DNA of 64,000 bases from Desulforamulus hydrothermalis Lam5 = DSM 18033 (GTDB lineage Bacteria > Bacillota > Desulfotomaculia > Desulfotomaculales > Desulfotomaculaceae): the NCBI RefSeq assembly GCF_000315365.1, contig NZ_CAOS01000009.1, forward strand, positions 96,299-160,298. Direction: 5' to 3'. Below the pieces are notes generated by a model that saw nothing but the letters and a program-made list of their open reading frames with translations, was not told where the DNA came from and made no database searches. Positions 16,109 through 25,761 of this stretch are shown here, in pieces. Position 1 is the stretch's first letter; each line of letters begins with the position of its first letter. Position numbers and translations under genes: made by a program.

Positions 16109-17332
16109 ATGCTAAGGAGTGGGATAGTGATATCGTTACATACCATGAGGGCAGAAGGCAAGAGTATTCGTGAAATTGCCCGTCTAACGGGGCATTCTCG
16201 AAATACAGTTCGCCGATATCTCCGGGGTGAATTCTCCCCCGAAAAGGGAACCCGTAAATCTCGTGGTTCCAAGCTTGATCCGTATAAACCGTTCCTGCAG
16301 GAACGTCTTCAAGAAGGTATCTATAACTGCGAGGTTTTATTCGATCTTCTACGAGAAAAGGGGTATACCGGGGGACGTACCATCTTGAAAGACTATGTGA
16401 AGGACTTCCGTCCTCCCAAACAAGTTCCCGCTGTTCTTCGTTACGAGACGAAACCTGGTGAATATGCACAGGTCGACTGGGGACTGTGTGATTACGTAGA
16501 TTTGGACGGTACAGTCCGAAAAGTGCCGGTATTTGTCATGGTATTGGGGTACTCTCGTTCCACCTATATAGAGTTCACTAAGCGTTGTGACATTCACAGC
16601 TTTCTTCGTTGCTTGATTCATGCTTTTGAATATTTTGGGGGCATCCCAAAGGTAATGCTGACCGACCAGATGAAAACCGTCGTACTGGGCATGGGAGATG
16701 ATCGAAAACCTCGCTGGCATCCGCTTTTTGCCGACTTTGCTGCAGCGATTGGGCTTGTTCCAAAAGTATGCAAAGTTCGACGCCCCGAAACAAAGGGAAA
16801 AGTGGAACGAGGCGTTCAATACGTAAAAAACAACTTTCTTCCTGGCAAACGCTTCGTTGATTTACAGGATCTCAATCAACAAGCCCTACACTGGTGCGAG
16901 CGGATTAACCGCCGTATTCATGGAACAACCGGCGAACGTCCCATCGACCGACTCCGTGAGGAAAATCTGTCGCCTATCCCTTCAGCTGAACGATGGGAAA
17001 AATACTTGCATGAACCAAGACAGGTCAGCCGAGACGGATTTGTTAGCTACGATGGTGTACGATATGGGGTTCCATGGAGGTACAGTGGACGTGAGGGTAC
17101 CGTGCGAGAAGTGAATGGGTGGGTGGAAATCTGGGCCGACGGCACATGTATTGCTCGACACCAAAAGGTCTATCGATCCCGTGCAACTGTTTTTTGTGAA
17201 AACCAGTATGCAGGTCTTACGACTGCTCAAGGATATGCCTATCCACGTCCGCAAGCCCGACAGATTTCATCGCAGCAAGTGGAAGTGCGTTCGCTGGATG
17301 TCTATGAGCAGCTGACGGGGGTGGGAGCATGA
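16109..17332 (+). CDS. istA: IS21 transposase IstA
   Basis: DDE transposase of 407 residues. N-terminal HTH (GKSIREIARLTGHSRNTVRRYL, residues about 17-38) binds the ends; the catalytic core shows YAQVDWG, VMLTDQMK and ETKGKVERG for the three acidic residues; a C-terminal beta domain follows. Overlaps istB by ATGA. Length is normal and the frame intact, so the element may be active. Confidence 0.95.
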   Translation: MLRSGIVISLHTMRAEGKSIREIARLTGHSRNTVRRYLRGEFSPEKGTRKSRGSKLDPYKPFLQERLQEGIYNCEVLFDLLREKGYTGGRTILKDYVKDFRPPKQVPAVLRYETKPGEYAQVDWGLCDYVDLDGTVRKVPVFVMVLGYSRSTYIEFTKRCDIHSFLRCLIHAFEYFGGIPKVMLTDQMKTVVLGMGDDRKPRWHPLFADFAAAIGLVPKVCKVRRPETKGKVERGVQYVKNNFLPGKRFVDLQDLNQQALHWCERINRRIHGTTGERPIDRLREENLSPIPSAERWEKYLHEPRQVSRDGFVSYDGVRYGVPWRYSGREGTVREVNGWVEIWADGTCIARHQKVYRSRATVFCENQYAGLTTAQGYAYPRPQARQISSQQVEVRSLDVYEQLTGVGA

Positions 17333-18096
17333 TTGAACTGGAACAAGCACGGCTACGTCTCGAGGAACTTGGGCTTCAGCAAGCGGCTCTACTCTTGGAT
17401 GCCCATTTGGAAGCGGCAAGTCATGGACAGCCCACCTATCTGTCCTTTCTCAACATGCTTCTAGATGCAGAGATAGCGGAACGTCAAAAACGGAATATGG
17501 AGGTACGCACCAAACTCGCACACTTGCCTTACCGAAAAACGCTGGAGGAGTTCGATTTTGCTTTCCAACCCAGCATTGACGAACGGTTGATTCGAGAGCT
17601 GGCCACGATGACTTTTGTAACCCGACACGAGAATGTCTTGTTCTTAGGGCCTCCCGGAGTAGGAAAAAGTCATCTGGCGGTGGCGTTGGCTGTAGAAGCC
17701 ATCTCGCAAGGGATATCCGTTTACTTTGTCAGTCTCTCGCAACTCATCGAAGATCTGCGAAAAGCTTACACGGAAAACAGGCTGGATAAACGCCTACGCA
17801 TCTATATTCGACCAAAGCTCCTGATTATTGACGAAATTGGTTACTTACCGTTTGACAGTTTGGCAGCTAACCTCTTTTTCCAGGTAGTAAGTGCAAGATA
17901 CGAGAGAGGGAGTATTCTGTTGACCAGCAACAAGAGTTTCGGTGAATGGGGGGAACTGATGGGCGATCCGATACTTGCTACGGCTATCCTGGATCGGCTC
18001 TTACACCATTCCCACATCGTCAATATTAGGGGGAATAGTTACCGACTTCGTGAGAAGATGAGGACTGGAGCCTACGGCTCCCCCTCTACCACCTAA
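17329..18096 (+). CDS. istB: IS21 helper ATPase IstB
   Basis: AAA+ ATPase, 255 residues, that assists IstA in target capture. Walker A GPPGVGKSHLA (about 106-116), Walker B LLIIDEIGYLPF, sensor I LLTSNKSFGEW. Start overlaps istA (ATGA). Intact. Confidence 0.95.
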   Translation: MIELEQARLRLEELGLQQAALLLDAHLEAASHGQPTYLSFLNMLLDAEIAERQKRNMEVRTKLAHLPYRKTLEEFDFAFQPSIDERLIRELATMTFVTRHENVLFLGPPGVGKSHLAVALAVEAISQGISVYFVSLSQLIEDLRKAYTENRLDKRLRIYIRPKLLIIDEIGYLPFDSLAANLFFQVVSARYERGSILLTSNKSFGEWGELMGDPILATAILDRLLHHSHIVNIRGNSYRLREKMRTGAYGSPSTT

Positions 18097-18322
18097 CCAA
18101 CAAAAAATCGCCGGGTGGGTCAATTCTAAACCGGCGATGGTGGGTCAAAATAAAGTCGGCGTTGACATGGGAAGAGGAACCGGCAGAAATGTTAGAGTTG
18201 GGCCGCGCAAATCAACCGAAAGCGAGGAACCGGTAAGCAGCCCAGTAATCACTTACACTTTGACCCCAGAGGAACTTGAGAAATACCGAAATCCAAATAA
18301 TTCACCACAAGGAGGTCTGGAT

Positions 18323-18862
18323 ATGGAGGGTAGAAGAACCCGTCTGGATATTGCCAGGGAAAAATTAACCCAAGAGGTTTACATTGAGCTTAAGTCCCAG
18401 GGTCTTAAAGATACGGAAATAATTAAGCAGCTTGGAATAGCCACTGATGTGTTTTATAAGCTTAAGAAGAAATTTGATTTAAGCAAATTATCCCAACAGG
18501 ACAAGCCAGTCCAAGTATCTACCGCTGAGATTGTGTGGATAGATAAACGTCCAGGCGCATCAAATAACAGTGAGCCCTTAGTGATTATTGGCAAAAGGTT
18601 TGTAGTCAATGCAGCTGCAAGAGAGTTACTTGGATCAAATGGTGTCAAGATAGGGGTTATGAAGCAAAAGGTAGTTCTGGCTCCTTGTGATGGGGAAAAT
18701 TGCTACAAGGTAAGTGGTAAAAAGAGCGCAAGTATTGGTGGCAATGGACTAATTAAGTCATTATTGGGATTAGGGCTTACAGAGGGCACTTATCGGATAT
18801 CAAAGGATGATAATGGTTACCTGGTTGGCTGTAAGGAGGTTAGCAATGGCAACACTCTGTGA
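18323..18862 (+). CDS. Phage HTH protein downstream of the IS21 insertion
   Basis: 179 residues from the ATG at 18323 after AAGGAGG. An N-terminal helical region (YIELKSQGLKDTEIIKQLG, then IATDVFYKLKKKF) is a homeodomain-like HTH; the C-terminus is a beta-rich domain with CDGENC. The frame continues upstream through the IS end and, once the IS is removed, into the sigma gene. It may therefore be an internal start within a longer sigma-HTH fusion, or a separate gene. Function: probably transcriptional regulation. Confidence 0.65.
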   Translation: MEGRRTRLDIAREKLTQEVYIELKSQGLKDTEIIKQLGIATDVFYKLKKKFDLSKLSQQDKPVQVSTAEIVWIDKRPGASNNSEPLVIIGKRFVVNAAARELLGSNGVKIGVMKQKVVLAPCDGENCYKVSGKKSASIGGNGLIKSLLGLGLTEGTYRISKDDNGYLVGCKEVSNGNTL

Positions 18863-19046
18863 GATATGTGCCAAGGCCACGCCTATGCTTTGTCCATGGA
18901 TTGATAAAGGCGACCGTACTGGCTTAGAGTACAAGGTCAAGTCTGTTCCTGCTCCCTTTAATAGCACAAGAAAGTATGAAATTGTGACAGTATTAGGGTG
19001 TGAGCGGTTTAAAAGAGGACCGTTGCCACCTTTAGGTAGGAGGTAG
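18846..19046 (+). CDS. Small zinc-binding protein
   Basis: 66 residues; ATG six bases after AAGGAGG, overlapping the previous gene by 17 bases. CEIC near the start with C17 and C52 (MLCPW, VLGCERF) suggests a zinc site. Unknown phage protein. Confidence 0.6.
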   Translation: MATLCEICAKATPMLCPWIDKGDRTGLEYKVKSVPAPFNSTRKYEIVTVLGCERFKRGPLPPLGRR

Positions 19047-19049
19047 CCT

Positions 19050-19418
19050 ATGGCTGAGCTCAACAGTTACGATATGACGCCAACCGAGAAAAAACTATTA
19101 AAGACCATGCGAACAAAACTGGGCACAAAGAACCTGTATCAGTTTAGCAAAAAGGTTTTGGAGCTTTCAGAACGTGAGCAAGGCTTGTATAAACCTGAAG
19201 AAGTTGATAAGGTTGTTTTCTCGGTAGTTAACGAAGTTTACAGAGCCAGAAGCCTATATCCAAGGTTTGCATCAGCCCATGAAGGTTATGCAGTAATCCT
19301 GGAGGAACTGGATGAAGCTTGGAATGAAATTAAGGTTAATAATACTAAGCGGGCAAAAGCAGAAATGGTACAGGTGGCTGCTATGGCAATAAGGTTTTTA
19401 CTGGATATAACAGACTAG
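19050..19418 (+). CDS. MazG-like nucleotide pyrophosphohydrolase
   Basis: 122 residues. SAHEGYAVILEELDEAWNEI carries the EExxE metal-binding motif of the all-alpha NTP pyrophosphatase superfamily, and AEMVQVAAMAIRFLLDI is the second conserved helix. Such phage proteins hydrolyse non-canonical or alarmone nucleotides. N-terminal 50 residues are an extra helical region. ATG three bases after the previous stop. Confidence 0.75.
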   Translation: MAELNSYDMTPTEKKLLKTMRTKLGTKNLYQFSKKVLELSEREQGLYKPEEVDKVVFSVVNEVYRARSLYPRFASAHEGYAVILEELDEAWNEIKVNNTKRAKAEMVQVAAMAIRFLLDITD

Positions 19419-19433
19419 GGGGGGTGACATGGA

Positions 19434-19952
19434 TTGGGGAAATCAAAAGTAAATACCCACGAAATAGCCAAGATAGCAGCAAGGGAAGCGTTGAAAGAGT
19501 TCAAAGAAGAAGAACGCCAGCGGGTTAAAAGGACCAGATACCAGAATACTGAGTTATTGCTTAAGAATTACCTGAGCCTGCTGGATCACTACGAAAACTC
19601 CAAGGACAAGGCATCCGATATCATGGAATTAGATGACGATATGGACGAAGTAATAGTGAAGGCAATCAAAAAAAGCCGTATCCGGACTGCAATTATGATT
19701 ACCCAAATTGAAACCTGCCTGGAGATACTAAGACTGAGGATGTCTGCCAAGGGGCAGCCGGAAAAGTATCAGGTAATTAAAAGTTTGTACCTTGACAAGG
19801 CGAGAAGGGATATGCCATATGGTGAGTTGGTAAAGGTAGTGGCAGAGGAAATCCATTGCGGGGAGGCTACAGTAAGACGGTGGAAAAAAGAAATGATCAC
19901 CGAATTGAGCGTCTTAATATTCGGTGTAGATGGCCTTAAGCTAGATATTTAA
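19434..19952 (+). CDS. ArpU/RinA-like late transcription regulator
   Basis: 172 residues, TTG after GGGGGGTGAC. The C-terminus (GELVKVVAEEIHCGEATVRR, WKKEMITELSVLIFG) is a sigma region 4-like HTH ending in the LxxLIFG tail seen in phage late activators of the ArpU/RinA kind. The N-terminus is highly charged and helical. Last gene before the terminator that separates early from late genes, the expected position for the late switch. Confidence 0.75.
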   Translation: MGKSKVNTHEIAKIAAREALKEFKEEERQRVKRTRYQNTELLLKNYLSLLDHYENSKDKASDIMELDDDMDEVIVKAIKKSRIRTAIMITQIETCLEILRLRMSAKGQPEKYQVIKSLYLDKARRDMPYGELVKVVAEEIHCGEATVRRWKKEMITELSVLIFGVDGLKLDI

Positions 19953-20046
19953 AGGCCTCAGGGCTTTGATTAAACCGTGATTAAAAGATGGTTTTTACAT
20001 GGTAATTCAAACGTGGTAAAATGGTACTGTAAAATATTGTGTTTAG

Positions 20047-20077
20047 AAAAAACCGCCTAGAGATGGGCGGTTTTTGT
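20047..20077 (+). terminator. Terminator between early and late regions
   Basis: Stem AACCGCC/GGGCGGTT with loop TAGAGAT followed by TTTTTG, just before the late operon. Confidence 0.85.
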
Positions 20078-20122
20078 GTTACGCCCGGAATGACTGTGAC
20101 AGGTTTATTGGAGTGAGTATAA

Positions 20123-20428
20123 ATGGCCAAGCCTTTCTATAAATCCAGACGATGGCAGAGCAAACGCGCAAACATCCTGCGGCGAGATGAATACCTCTGC
20201 CGGGAGTGCAGGCGGTACGGCAAGACTACAGCGGCAACGACAGTACACCATGTATTCCCTTTAGAACAACGGCCTGACCTCGGTTTGGTTAGCGATAACC
20301 TGATTAGTTTGTGTAACGAACATCACGACAAGATGCACGATAGGACTAATGGCGAATTGACAGACCTTGGCAAACAGTGGGAGCAAAGGGTATCCCCCCT
20401 CCTTCAAACTAGAGGATTCAAAGTCTAG
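20123..20428 (+). CDS. HNH endonuclease next to terminase
   Basis: 101 residues. CRECRRYG, TTVHHVFPLEQRPDLG and NLISLCNEHHDKMH give the HNH metal site with flanking cysteines. In HK97-like phages an HNH protein beside the terminase assists genome cutting at packaging. ATG after a GGAG site. Confidence 0.9.
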   Translation: MAKPFYKSRRWQSKRANILRRDEYLCRECRRYGKTTAATTVHHVFPLEQRPDLGLVSDNLISLCNEHHDKMHDRTNGELTDLGKQWEQRVSPLLQTRGFKV

Positions 20429-20495
20429 GGACCGGGCAGGGGGAACCTTTTCCAATAGAGCGAGTCTCAAAAACTTTTTTCCGGGAGGTGAGGGT

Positions 20496-20843
20496 ATGGC
20501 AAAAAATACCAAGTCAGCAATTAAGCGAGCAACCATTAGAGCAATGAAAGAGCTCGGGACTTACAAGAAAGAATTCGACCCACTGATTGAGATTTATGCT
20601 GAACTAAGGGAACAGTACGCCGTGTTGTCCGGCCGGTTCGCAGCTGGGGGGTACCCGTTCGAGGTTTCAACAGCGGACGGTGGATCGAAGAAAGCACCAA
20701 TTGTCGCCACGCTCGAATCCCTCCGCAAAGACATACTGGCGTACACAGACCGGTTGTGTCTGAATCCGAAAACCATCGACGGCATCACCGTCGAGACTAA
20801 AAAACAATCTGTGCTGGCCGCAGCGCTGAGGCAACTTGAGTGA
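20496..20843 (+). CDS. terS: Terminase small subunit (P27 family)
   Basis: 115 residues from the ATG after GGGAGGTGAGG (the frame is open upstream). P27-type features: KAPIVATLESLRKDILAYTD and CLNPKTIDGI. Recognises the packaging site and loads the large subunit. Overlaps terL by eight bases. Confidence 0.85.
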   Translation: MAKNTKSAIKRATIRAMKELGTYKKEFDPLIEIYAELREQYAVLSGRFAAGGYPFEVSTADGGSKKAPIVATLESLRKDILAYTDRLCLNPKTIDGITVETKKQSVLAAALRQLE

Positions 20844-22566
20844 TGCTAAAAACCTTGACATTGTTTTGGAGTACGCCAGGAGCATAGTCGAGGGTAAAAA
20901 GGTTGCAGGCCAAGAAATAATCCAGGCCTGTCAGCGCTTTTTGGACGACCTGGAAAATCCGGAATATGAATTTCGTACCAAAGATCCAGAGTTCGTAATC
21001 CAAATCATTGAGCGTACCTTTGTTCACGACAAAGGCGAAGCGCTCGATGGCACACCACTCCGAGGGAAACCGTTCCTGCTGGAACCTTGGCAAAAGTTTA
21101 TAATCTATAACCTGCTTGGCTTTTGGAAAGCTGGTACTAATGAGCGCCGCTATAAAGAGGCGTTTATTTTTATTCCCCGGAAGAATGGCAAGACCAGATT
21201 TGTAGCTGCATTGGCTTGGGCTCTGGCACTTCTCAGCCGGAAGTCCGGCGCGACAATCTACATCACGGCACACGCTCTCAAGCAATCAAAGCAGGCGTTC
21301 GAGTTCATTCTTTTTAACCTCAAACGCATGGGCGAGGAAGATAATTTCCGCATCTTGAATAACAACCAGGAACATTCTATTAGTGGCGACCTGGGTGACG
21401 GTTCAATTTACATCGAGGCCCTGGCCGCCAATCCTGACCGTCAAGATTCGCTAAATTGCAATATCGCCATAGCCGACGAGCTGCATGCCTACACCAGACC
21501 GAAGCAGTACAACATCATCAAAGAGGCCATGAAGGCCTATACCAATAAATTGATGATTGGCATTACCACGGCCGGCGATGATATGACCAGCTTTTGTTAC
21601 CAGCGTTTGCAGTATTGCAAAAAAGTTCTGGATGGCACGGCTCGGGATGAAACGTATTTTGTGTTCATATCCAAAGCTGACGAGGACGAAAAAGGAAATG
21701 TCGACTATACGAATCCGGTCCAGCATGAAAAGGCTAACCCAAACTATGGGGTGACCATCCGGCCGGAGGACATTCTAAATGATGCACTGCAGGCGCAGAA
21801 CGATCCTCAACAGCGAAAGGACTTTCTAGCGAAGTCACTCAATGTCTACACTTCCGCTATGAATGCATATTTTGACATCCATGAGTTCAGATTGTCTGAC
21901 CGTAAATATAACTGGACCCTGGAAGAACTGGCAAAACTGCCGATTAACTGGTATGGTGGTGCTGACTTAGCTAAATTGCACGACCTGACTGCTGCTGCTC
22001 TGTATGGCGAATATCAGGATGTTGGTATTATTATCTCTCACGCCTGGTTCCCGGTTGTAGCTGCAACTGCCAAAGCCGAAGAGGACGGCATTCCACTGTT
22101 TGGCTGGATGGATGATGGCTGGCTGACCATGACAAATTCGGCGGTGACTAACATTGCTGAAGTGGTCGAGTGGTTCAAGCGCATGAAGCGCATGGGCTTC
22201 CGAATCAAACAGATTGGCTTTGACCGGAAATTCAGTCATGACTTTTTCCGGGGTGCCAAAAAAGCCGGTTTCAAGCTGATAGATGAGCCACAATATTTCT
22301 GGCGCAAGTCACAGGGATTCCGTCGGATTGAGCAAAAAGCAAAACTTGGGAAACTCTATTATTTACACTCAGATGCATTTGAATATTGTGTTCAGAACGT
22401 CCATGGGATTGAGAAAACAGACGGCCTGATTCAGTATGAAAAAATCGATGAGAACCGACGCATTGACATATTTGATGCGTCTGTTTTTGCTTGTGTCCGA
22501 TATCTAGAGGACACAGACCAAGCGAAGGCACAAAGCGAATGGCTAAAGGGCGGTGATAGTGCTTGA
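20836..22566 (+). CDS. terL: Terminase large subunit
   Basis: Packaging motor with ATPase and nuclease domains, 576 residues. Walker A-like FIPRKNGKTRFVAAL near 110, Walker B IAIADELHAY near 217, coupling motif GITTAGDD, and a C-terminal RNase H-like nuclease (WYGGADLAKLHDLTA; IKQIGFDRKF). TTG start in the P27 overlap. Typical for HK97-type Firmicute siphoviruses. Confidence 0.95.
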   Translation: MSDAKNLDIVLEYARSIVEGKKVAGQEIIQACQRFLDDLENPEYEFRTKDPEFVIQIIERTFVHDKGEALDGTPLRGKPFLLEPWQKFIIYNLLGFWKAGTNERRYKEAFIFIPRKNGKTRFVAALAWALALLSRKSGATIYITAHALKQSKQAFEFILFNLKRMGEEDNFRILNNNQEHSISGDLGDGSIYIEALAANPDRQDSLNCNIAIADELHAYTRPKQYNIIKEAMKAYTNKLMIGITTAGDDMTSFCYQRLQYCKKVLDGTARDETYFVFISKADEDEKGNVDYTNPVQHEKANPNYGVTIRPEDILNDALQAQNDPQQRKDFLAKSLNVYTSAMNAYFDIHEFRLSDRKYNWTLEELAKLPINWYGGADLAKLHDLTAAALYGEYQDVGIIISHAWFPVVAATAKAEEDGIPLFGWMDDGWLTMTNSAVTNIAEVVEWFKRMKRMGFRIKQIGFDRKFSHDFFRGAKKAGFKLIDEPQYFWRKSQGFRRIEQKAKLGKLYYLHSDAFEYCVQNVHGIEKTDGLIQYEKIDENRRIDIFDASVFACVRYLEDTDQAKAQSEWLKGGDSA

Positions 22567-23804
22567 GTAAAAAACAAAAGAGAGCAAGGCAACCGACTGA
22601 GAAGCGAAGTGTTTCTGGTGGAGAAAACACTCTGTTAGGATATTGGCTTAAGGGTGAAGATTTATCCCTTCCTTCCAGTTACGTCAGATTGTCTGAAAAT
22701 CCCGAGGTCCGTATGGCTATCGACCGCATTTCTGACCTTATTAGCAGCATGACCATTCATCTTATGAGAAATACGGATAACGGGGATATCCGAGTACGGA
22801 ACGAACTGGCAAAGAAAATAGATATTAGCCCGTACAGTCTAATGACTCGCAAAGACTGGATGTATTTTATTGTCCATACAATGCTTCTTGAAGGTGATGG
22901 CAACTGCATAGTGTTTCCGACAACTTCGGATGGGCTCATTGATGAATTAATTCCAATTCCACCGAGCGCAGTATCTTTCCCATCACCGAAACAAAACGGC
23001 ATCGGAGCGGCAATTGGGTACCAGATATCTATTCGAGGACGCGATTTTAACCATGATGAAGTGTTACATTTTAGAATTAACCCAGATCCTGATGAACCGT
23101 GGAAAGGACGTGGATATCGCTTTATCCTCAAGGATATTGTTGGGAATCTCAAACAAGCTGCAGCTACCAAAAAAGCATTTATGGGAGACAAGTGGCGCCC
23201 GGGTATCATTGTCATGGTTGATGCTGACACATCTCAGCTTTCAAATGATGAAGAAAGGGAGAAGTTAATCCAGCGGTATATTGGCGATGGAAAGAGCGGC
23301 AAACCATGGATTCTACCAGAGGGAATCATCCGAGTGGAGACGGTTAAACCCCTTAGTTTACAGGATATTGCAATTCATGAATCAGTCCAAATTGATAAAA
23401 GGTCGGTTGCAGCCATGCTCGGTGTTCCGGCTTTTTTTGTTGGTGTTGGTGATTTTAAGAAGGACGAATATAACGCATTTATCCAGACACGCATCCTACC
23501 GCTTGCTAAAGGTATTGAGCAGGAACTGACGCGGAAATTGCTCTATGCACCGGACATGTTCTTTAGGTTTAATTCCCGTTCTCTCTATGCCTATAGTTTG
23601 GTTGATTTGGTTACTGCTGGCACGGCTCTCGTGGATCGGAACACACTTCGCCGGAATGAACTTCGCGACTGGATTGGCATGAGTCCAGACCCGGAAATGA
23701 ATGAATTAATTGTCCTGGAAAACTATATCCCAGCTGATTTGTTGGGTGAGCAAAACAAACTAAAGGATATTAAAAAGGCTCTTGAAGGGGGTGAGGGGAA
23801 TTGA
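22563..23804 (+). CDS. Portal protein (HK97 family)
   Basis: 413 residues forming the dodecameric portal. Recognisable stretches: VRMAIDRISDLISSM, LEGDGNCIVFP, VLHFRINPDPDEPWKGRG and FFVGVGDFKKDEYNAFI. TTG start overlaps the terL stop. Followed by protease and capsid in the canonical order. Confidence 0.93.
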   Translation: MSKKQKRARQPTEKRSVSGGENTLLGYWLKGEDLSLPSSYVRLSENPEVRMAIDRISDLISSMTIHLMRNTDNGDIRVRNELAKKIDISPYSLMTRKDWMYFIVHTMLLEGDGNCIVFPTTSDGLIDELIPIPPSAVSFPSPKQNGIGAAIGYQISIRGRDFNHDEVLHFRINPDPDEPWKGRGYRFILKDIVGNLKQAAATKKAFMGDKWRPGIIVMVDADTSQLSNDEEREKLIQRYIGDGKSGKPWILPEGIIRVETVKPLSLQDIAIHESVQIDKRSVAAMLGVPAFFVGVGDFKKDEYNAFIQTRILPLAKGIEQELTRKLLYAPDMFFRFNSRSLYAYSLVDLVTAGTALVDRNTLRRNELRDWIGMSPDPEMNELIVLENYIPADLLGEQNKLKDIKKALEGGEGN

Positions 23805-24400
23805 GCAGAGACACAAGACAAACTCGGTGCATGAAAACTGAACTTAAAACCAGAGCCGAAGGAGACAACGGAGACCTGATTATTGAGGGTTATTTTGCGG
23901 TATTTAACCGGGAAACAGAACTATGGAAGGGCGCATTTGAAGAAATTGCACCGGGTGCGTTTGATAACACGCTCAACAACGATATCCGTGCGTTGATTAA
24001 TCATGAGCCCCGGCTAGTGCTTGGTAGGAATAAGTCCGGCACATTAGAACTTCACACAGATTCACGCGGCCTTTGGGGACGAATCAAAATTAATCCGAAT
24101 GACACTGATGCCATGAACCTTTACGAAAGGGTAAAACGTGGCGACGTTGACCAGTGTTCGTTCGGATTTAATATTGTGCGGGAAGATACCGAGTGGCGTG
24201 AGGATGGTTCAGTTAAATGGACCATCAGAGAATTTGACTTACACGAGGTCAGCGTCGTCACCTTCCCAGCTTATGAAGATACCTGCGTTGCTGCCAGACA
24301 AAAGCAGGTTGAGGAACACCGGGAACGCCTGCTGCAGGCTAAACGCCAAAAATTAATTGAAAGGGTGAAAAAAATTGCTGAGACAGCTGGTAATCAGTAA
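23801..24400 (+). CDS. HK97-type prohead protease
   Basis: 199-residue serine protease that matures the prohead. Motifs: IEGYFAVFNRETEL, INHEPRLVLGR (catalytic His) and DQCSFGFN (catalytic Ser), EFDLHEVSVVTFPAYEDT near the end. TTG start overlapping the portal stop. Overlaps the capsid start by 26 bases. Confidence 0.93.
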   Translation: MSRDTRQTRCMKTELKTRAEGDNGDLIIEGYFAVFNRETELWKGAFEEIAPGAFDNTLNNDIRALINHEPRLVLGRNKSGTLELHTDSRGLWGRIKINPNDTDAMNLYERVKRGDVDQCSFGFNIVREDTEWREDGSVKWTIREFDLHEVSVVTFPAYEDTCVAARQKQVEEHRERLLQAKRQKLIERVKKIAETAGNQ

Positions 24401-25655
24401 AAAAATCGAGCAGCGCAAAAATGCACTGGCTGAGCTTATGATCCAGGAAGAAGAAATTCAGAAGCGCAGCACCGAGTTTGAAGCGGCTGCTAACGAGGCA
24501 AAAACCGATGAAGAAATTGCTGTCGTTGAGGAAGAAGTCACCAAGCTCGAAGCCCAAAAGGATGAACTTGAACAGAAAAAGTCCAAGCTCCAGGGCGAGA
24601 TTGCTGAACTCGAAAGCGAATTGGAGCAGCTTAACGCTAAATCGCCGACTGGTGAGCAACGGTCGGTAAACCAACAAAAACGAGGTGAAGTCCAAATGGC
24701 AAAAGAATATCATATTTCACAAGTCCGCAGGATGCTGGAAACTGGTGAATACTATAACCTTCCTGAGGTTCGTGAATTCTATGAAAAATTCAAGAACCTT
24801 CGTGCTGTCTCCGGTGGTGAACTGACCATTCCTAATGTCATTATCAACCGTATCCTGGATATCGTTGGTGACTACACTACCTTATATCCTCGCGTAGAAA
24901 AAATCCGCGTTAGCGGTACTGCCCGAATTTTGATAGATACTGATACATCAGCAGCCTCTTGGATCGAGATGGCTAGTTCTATCCCGACTGGTGATGTTGG
25001 AACAATCACCAAAGTTGATTTTGACGGCTTCAAGGTTGGCAAGGTCACTTTCGTTGACAACTACCTGCTTCAAGATTCCATTATCAACATTGATGATTAC
25101 GTTGTCAGAAAGATAGCCCGCGCTATTGCAAAGGCGCTGGATCTTGCAATCTTAAAAGGAGAAGGAGCAAGCCAAAAGCAACCGGAGGGTATCATACCAA
25201 AGATTCCTGCAGGCAATCAAAAAACCGTAGAGGCTGACGAAAAGCTACTCGTTAATCTATTGAAAAATGTAGGTCTAATTGACACTGGCGATGACAGTGT
25301 GGGTGAAATTGTCGCAGTAATGAAGCGGCAGACATATTATAACCGCCTGTTGGAGTACACCATCAATGTAAATAGCGAGGGCAATGTCGTTGGCAAGCTG
25401 CCCAACCTGACCCAGCCTGATTTGTGCGGCCTGCCGGTTGTTTTTAACCAGAACATGGACGTTGATAAAGTCCTATTCGGAGTGCTTGACCAATATACTA
25501 TGGTTATTCGCGAGGACATCAGTATAGACCGGTCCGAGCATGTGAAGTTTGTTGAAGATCAAATGGCTTTCCGTGGCAAAGGCCGCTTCGATGGCAAACC
25601 GGTCCGGCCAGCAGCGTTTGCCCTTGTCACTATTACCGATCCGGCAGGTGAATAA
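24375..25655 (+). CDS. Major capsid protein (HK97 fold)
   Basis: 426 residues. Residues 1-95 form a charged coiled coil (delta domain that acts as scaffold), with KRGEVQMAKEYH marking the likely protease cleavage zone. The mature part contains VISKK-distant capsid features: GELTIPNVIINRILDIV, YTTLYPRVEKIRVSGTAR, and AILKGEGASQKQPEGI. TTG start. The IS110-family element sits shortly after its stop. Confidence 0.93.
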   Translation: MLRQLVISKKIEQRKNALAELMIQEEEIQKRSTEFEAAANEAKTDEEIAVVEEEVTKLEAQKDELEQKKSKLQGEIAELESELEQLNAKSPTGEQRSVNQQKRGEVQMAKEYHISQVRRMLETGEYYNLPEVREFYEKFKNLRAVSGGELTIPNVIINRILDIVGDYTTLYPRVEKIRVSGTARILIDTDTSAASWIEMASSIPTGDVGTITKVDFDGFKVGKVTFVDNYLLQDSIINIDDYVVRKIARAIAKALDLAILKGEGASQKQPEGIIPKIPAGNQKTVEADEKLLVNLLKNVGLIDTGDDSVGEIVAVMKRQTYYNRLLEYTINVNSEGNVVGKLPNLTQPDLCGLPVVFNQNMDVDKVLFGVLDQYTMVIREDISIDRSEHVKFVEDQMAFRGKGRFDGKPVRPAAFALVTITDPAGE

Positions 25656-25761
25656 GTCTGAAACCAGCTCCACGGGGGCACAAACTAAAAAAGAGCATAG
25701 CAAACAGACCATCCATGGGATGATCTTTAAAAAGTGAAAAGTGATAACTTGTGTATTTCCA

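Larger units (their letters stand above)
15997..18167 (+). mobile_element. IS21-family insertion sequence (2171 bp)
   Basis: Ends begin TGTCA and carry related inverted arms of about 55 bases, each with two copies of TTGACCCA or TGACCCACCC, the multiple-repeat ends typical of IS21. The element is flanked by a 5-bp target duplication TGGGA (15992-15996 and 18168-18172). Encodes IstA and IstB. Confidence 0.93.

Noticed and set aside
25648..25737. 29-codon frame after the capsid gene
   Set aside because: GTG start without a ribosome site; may be a remnant cut by the IS110-family element, but too little to call.
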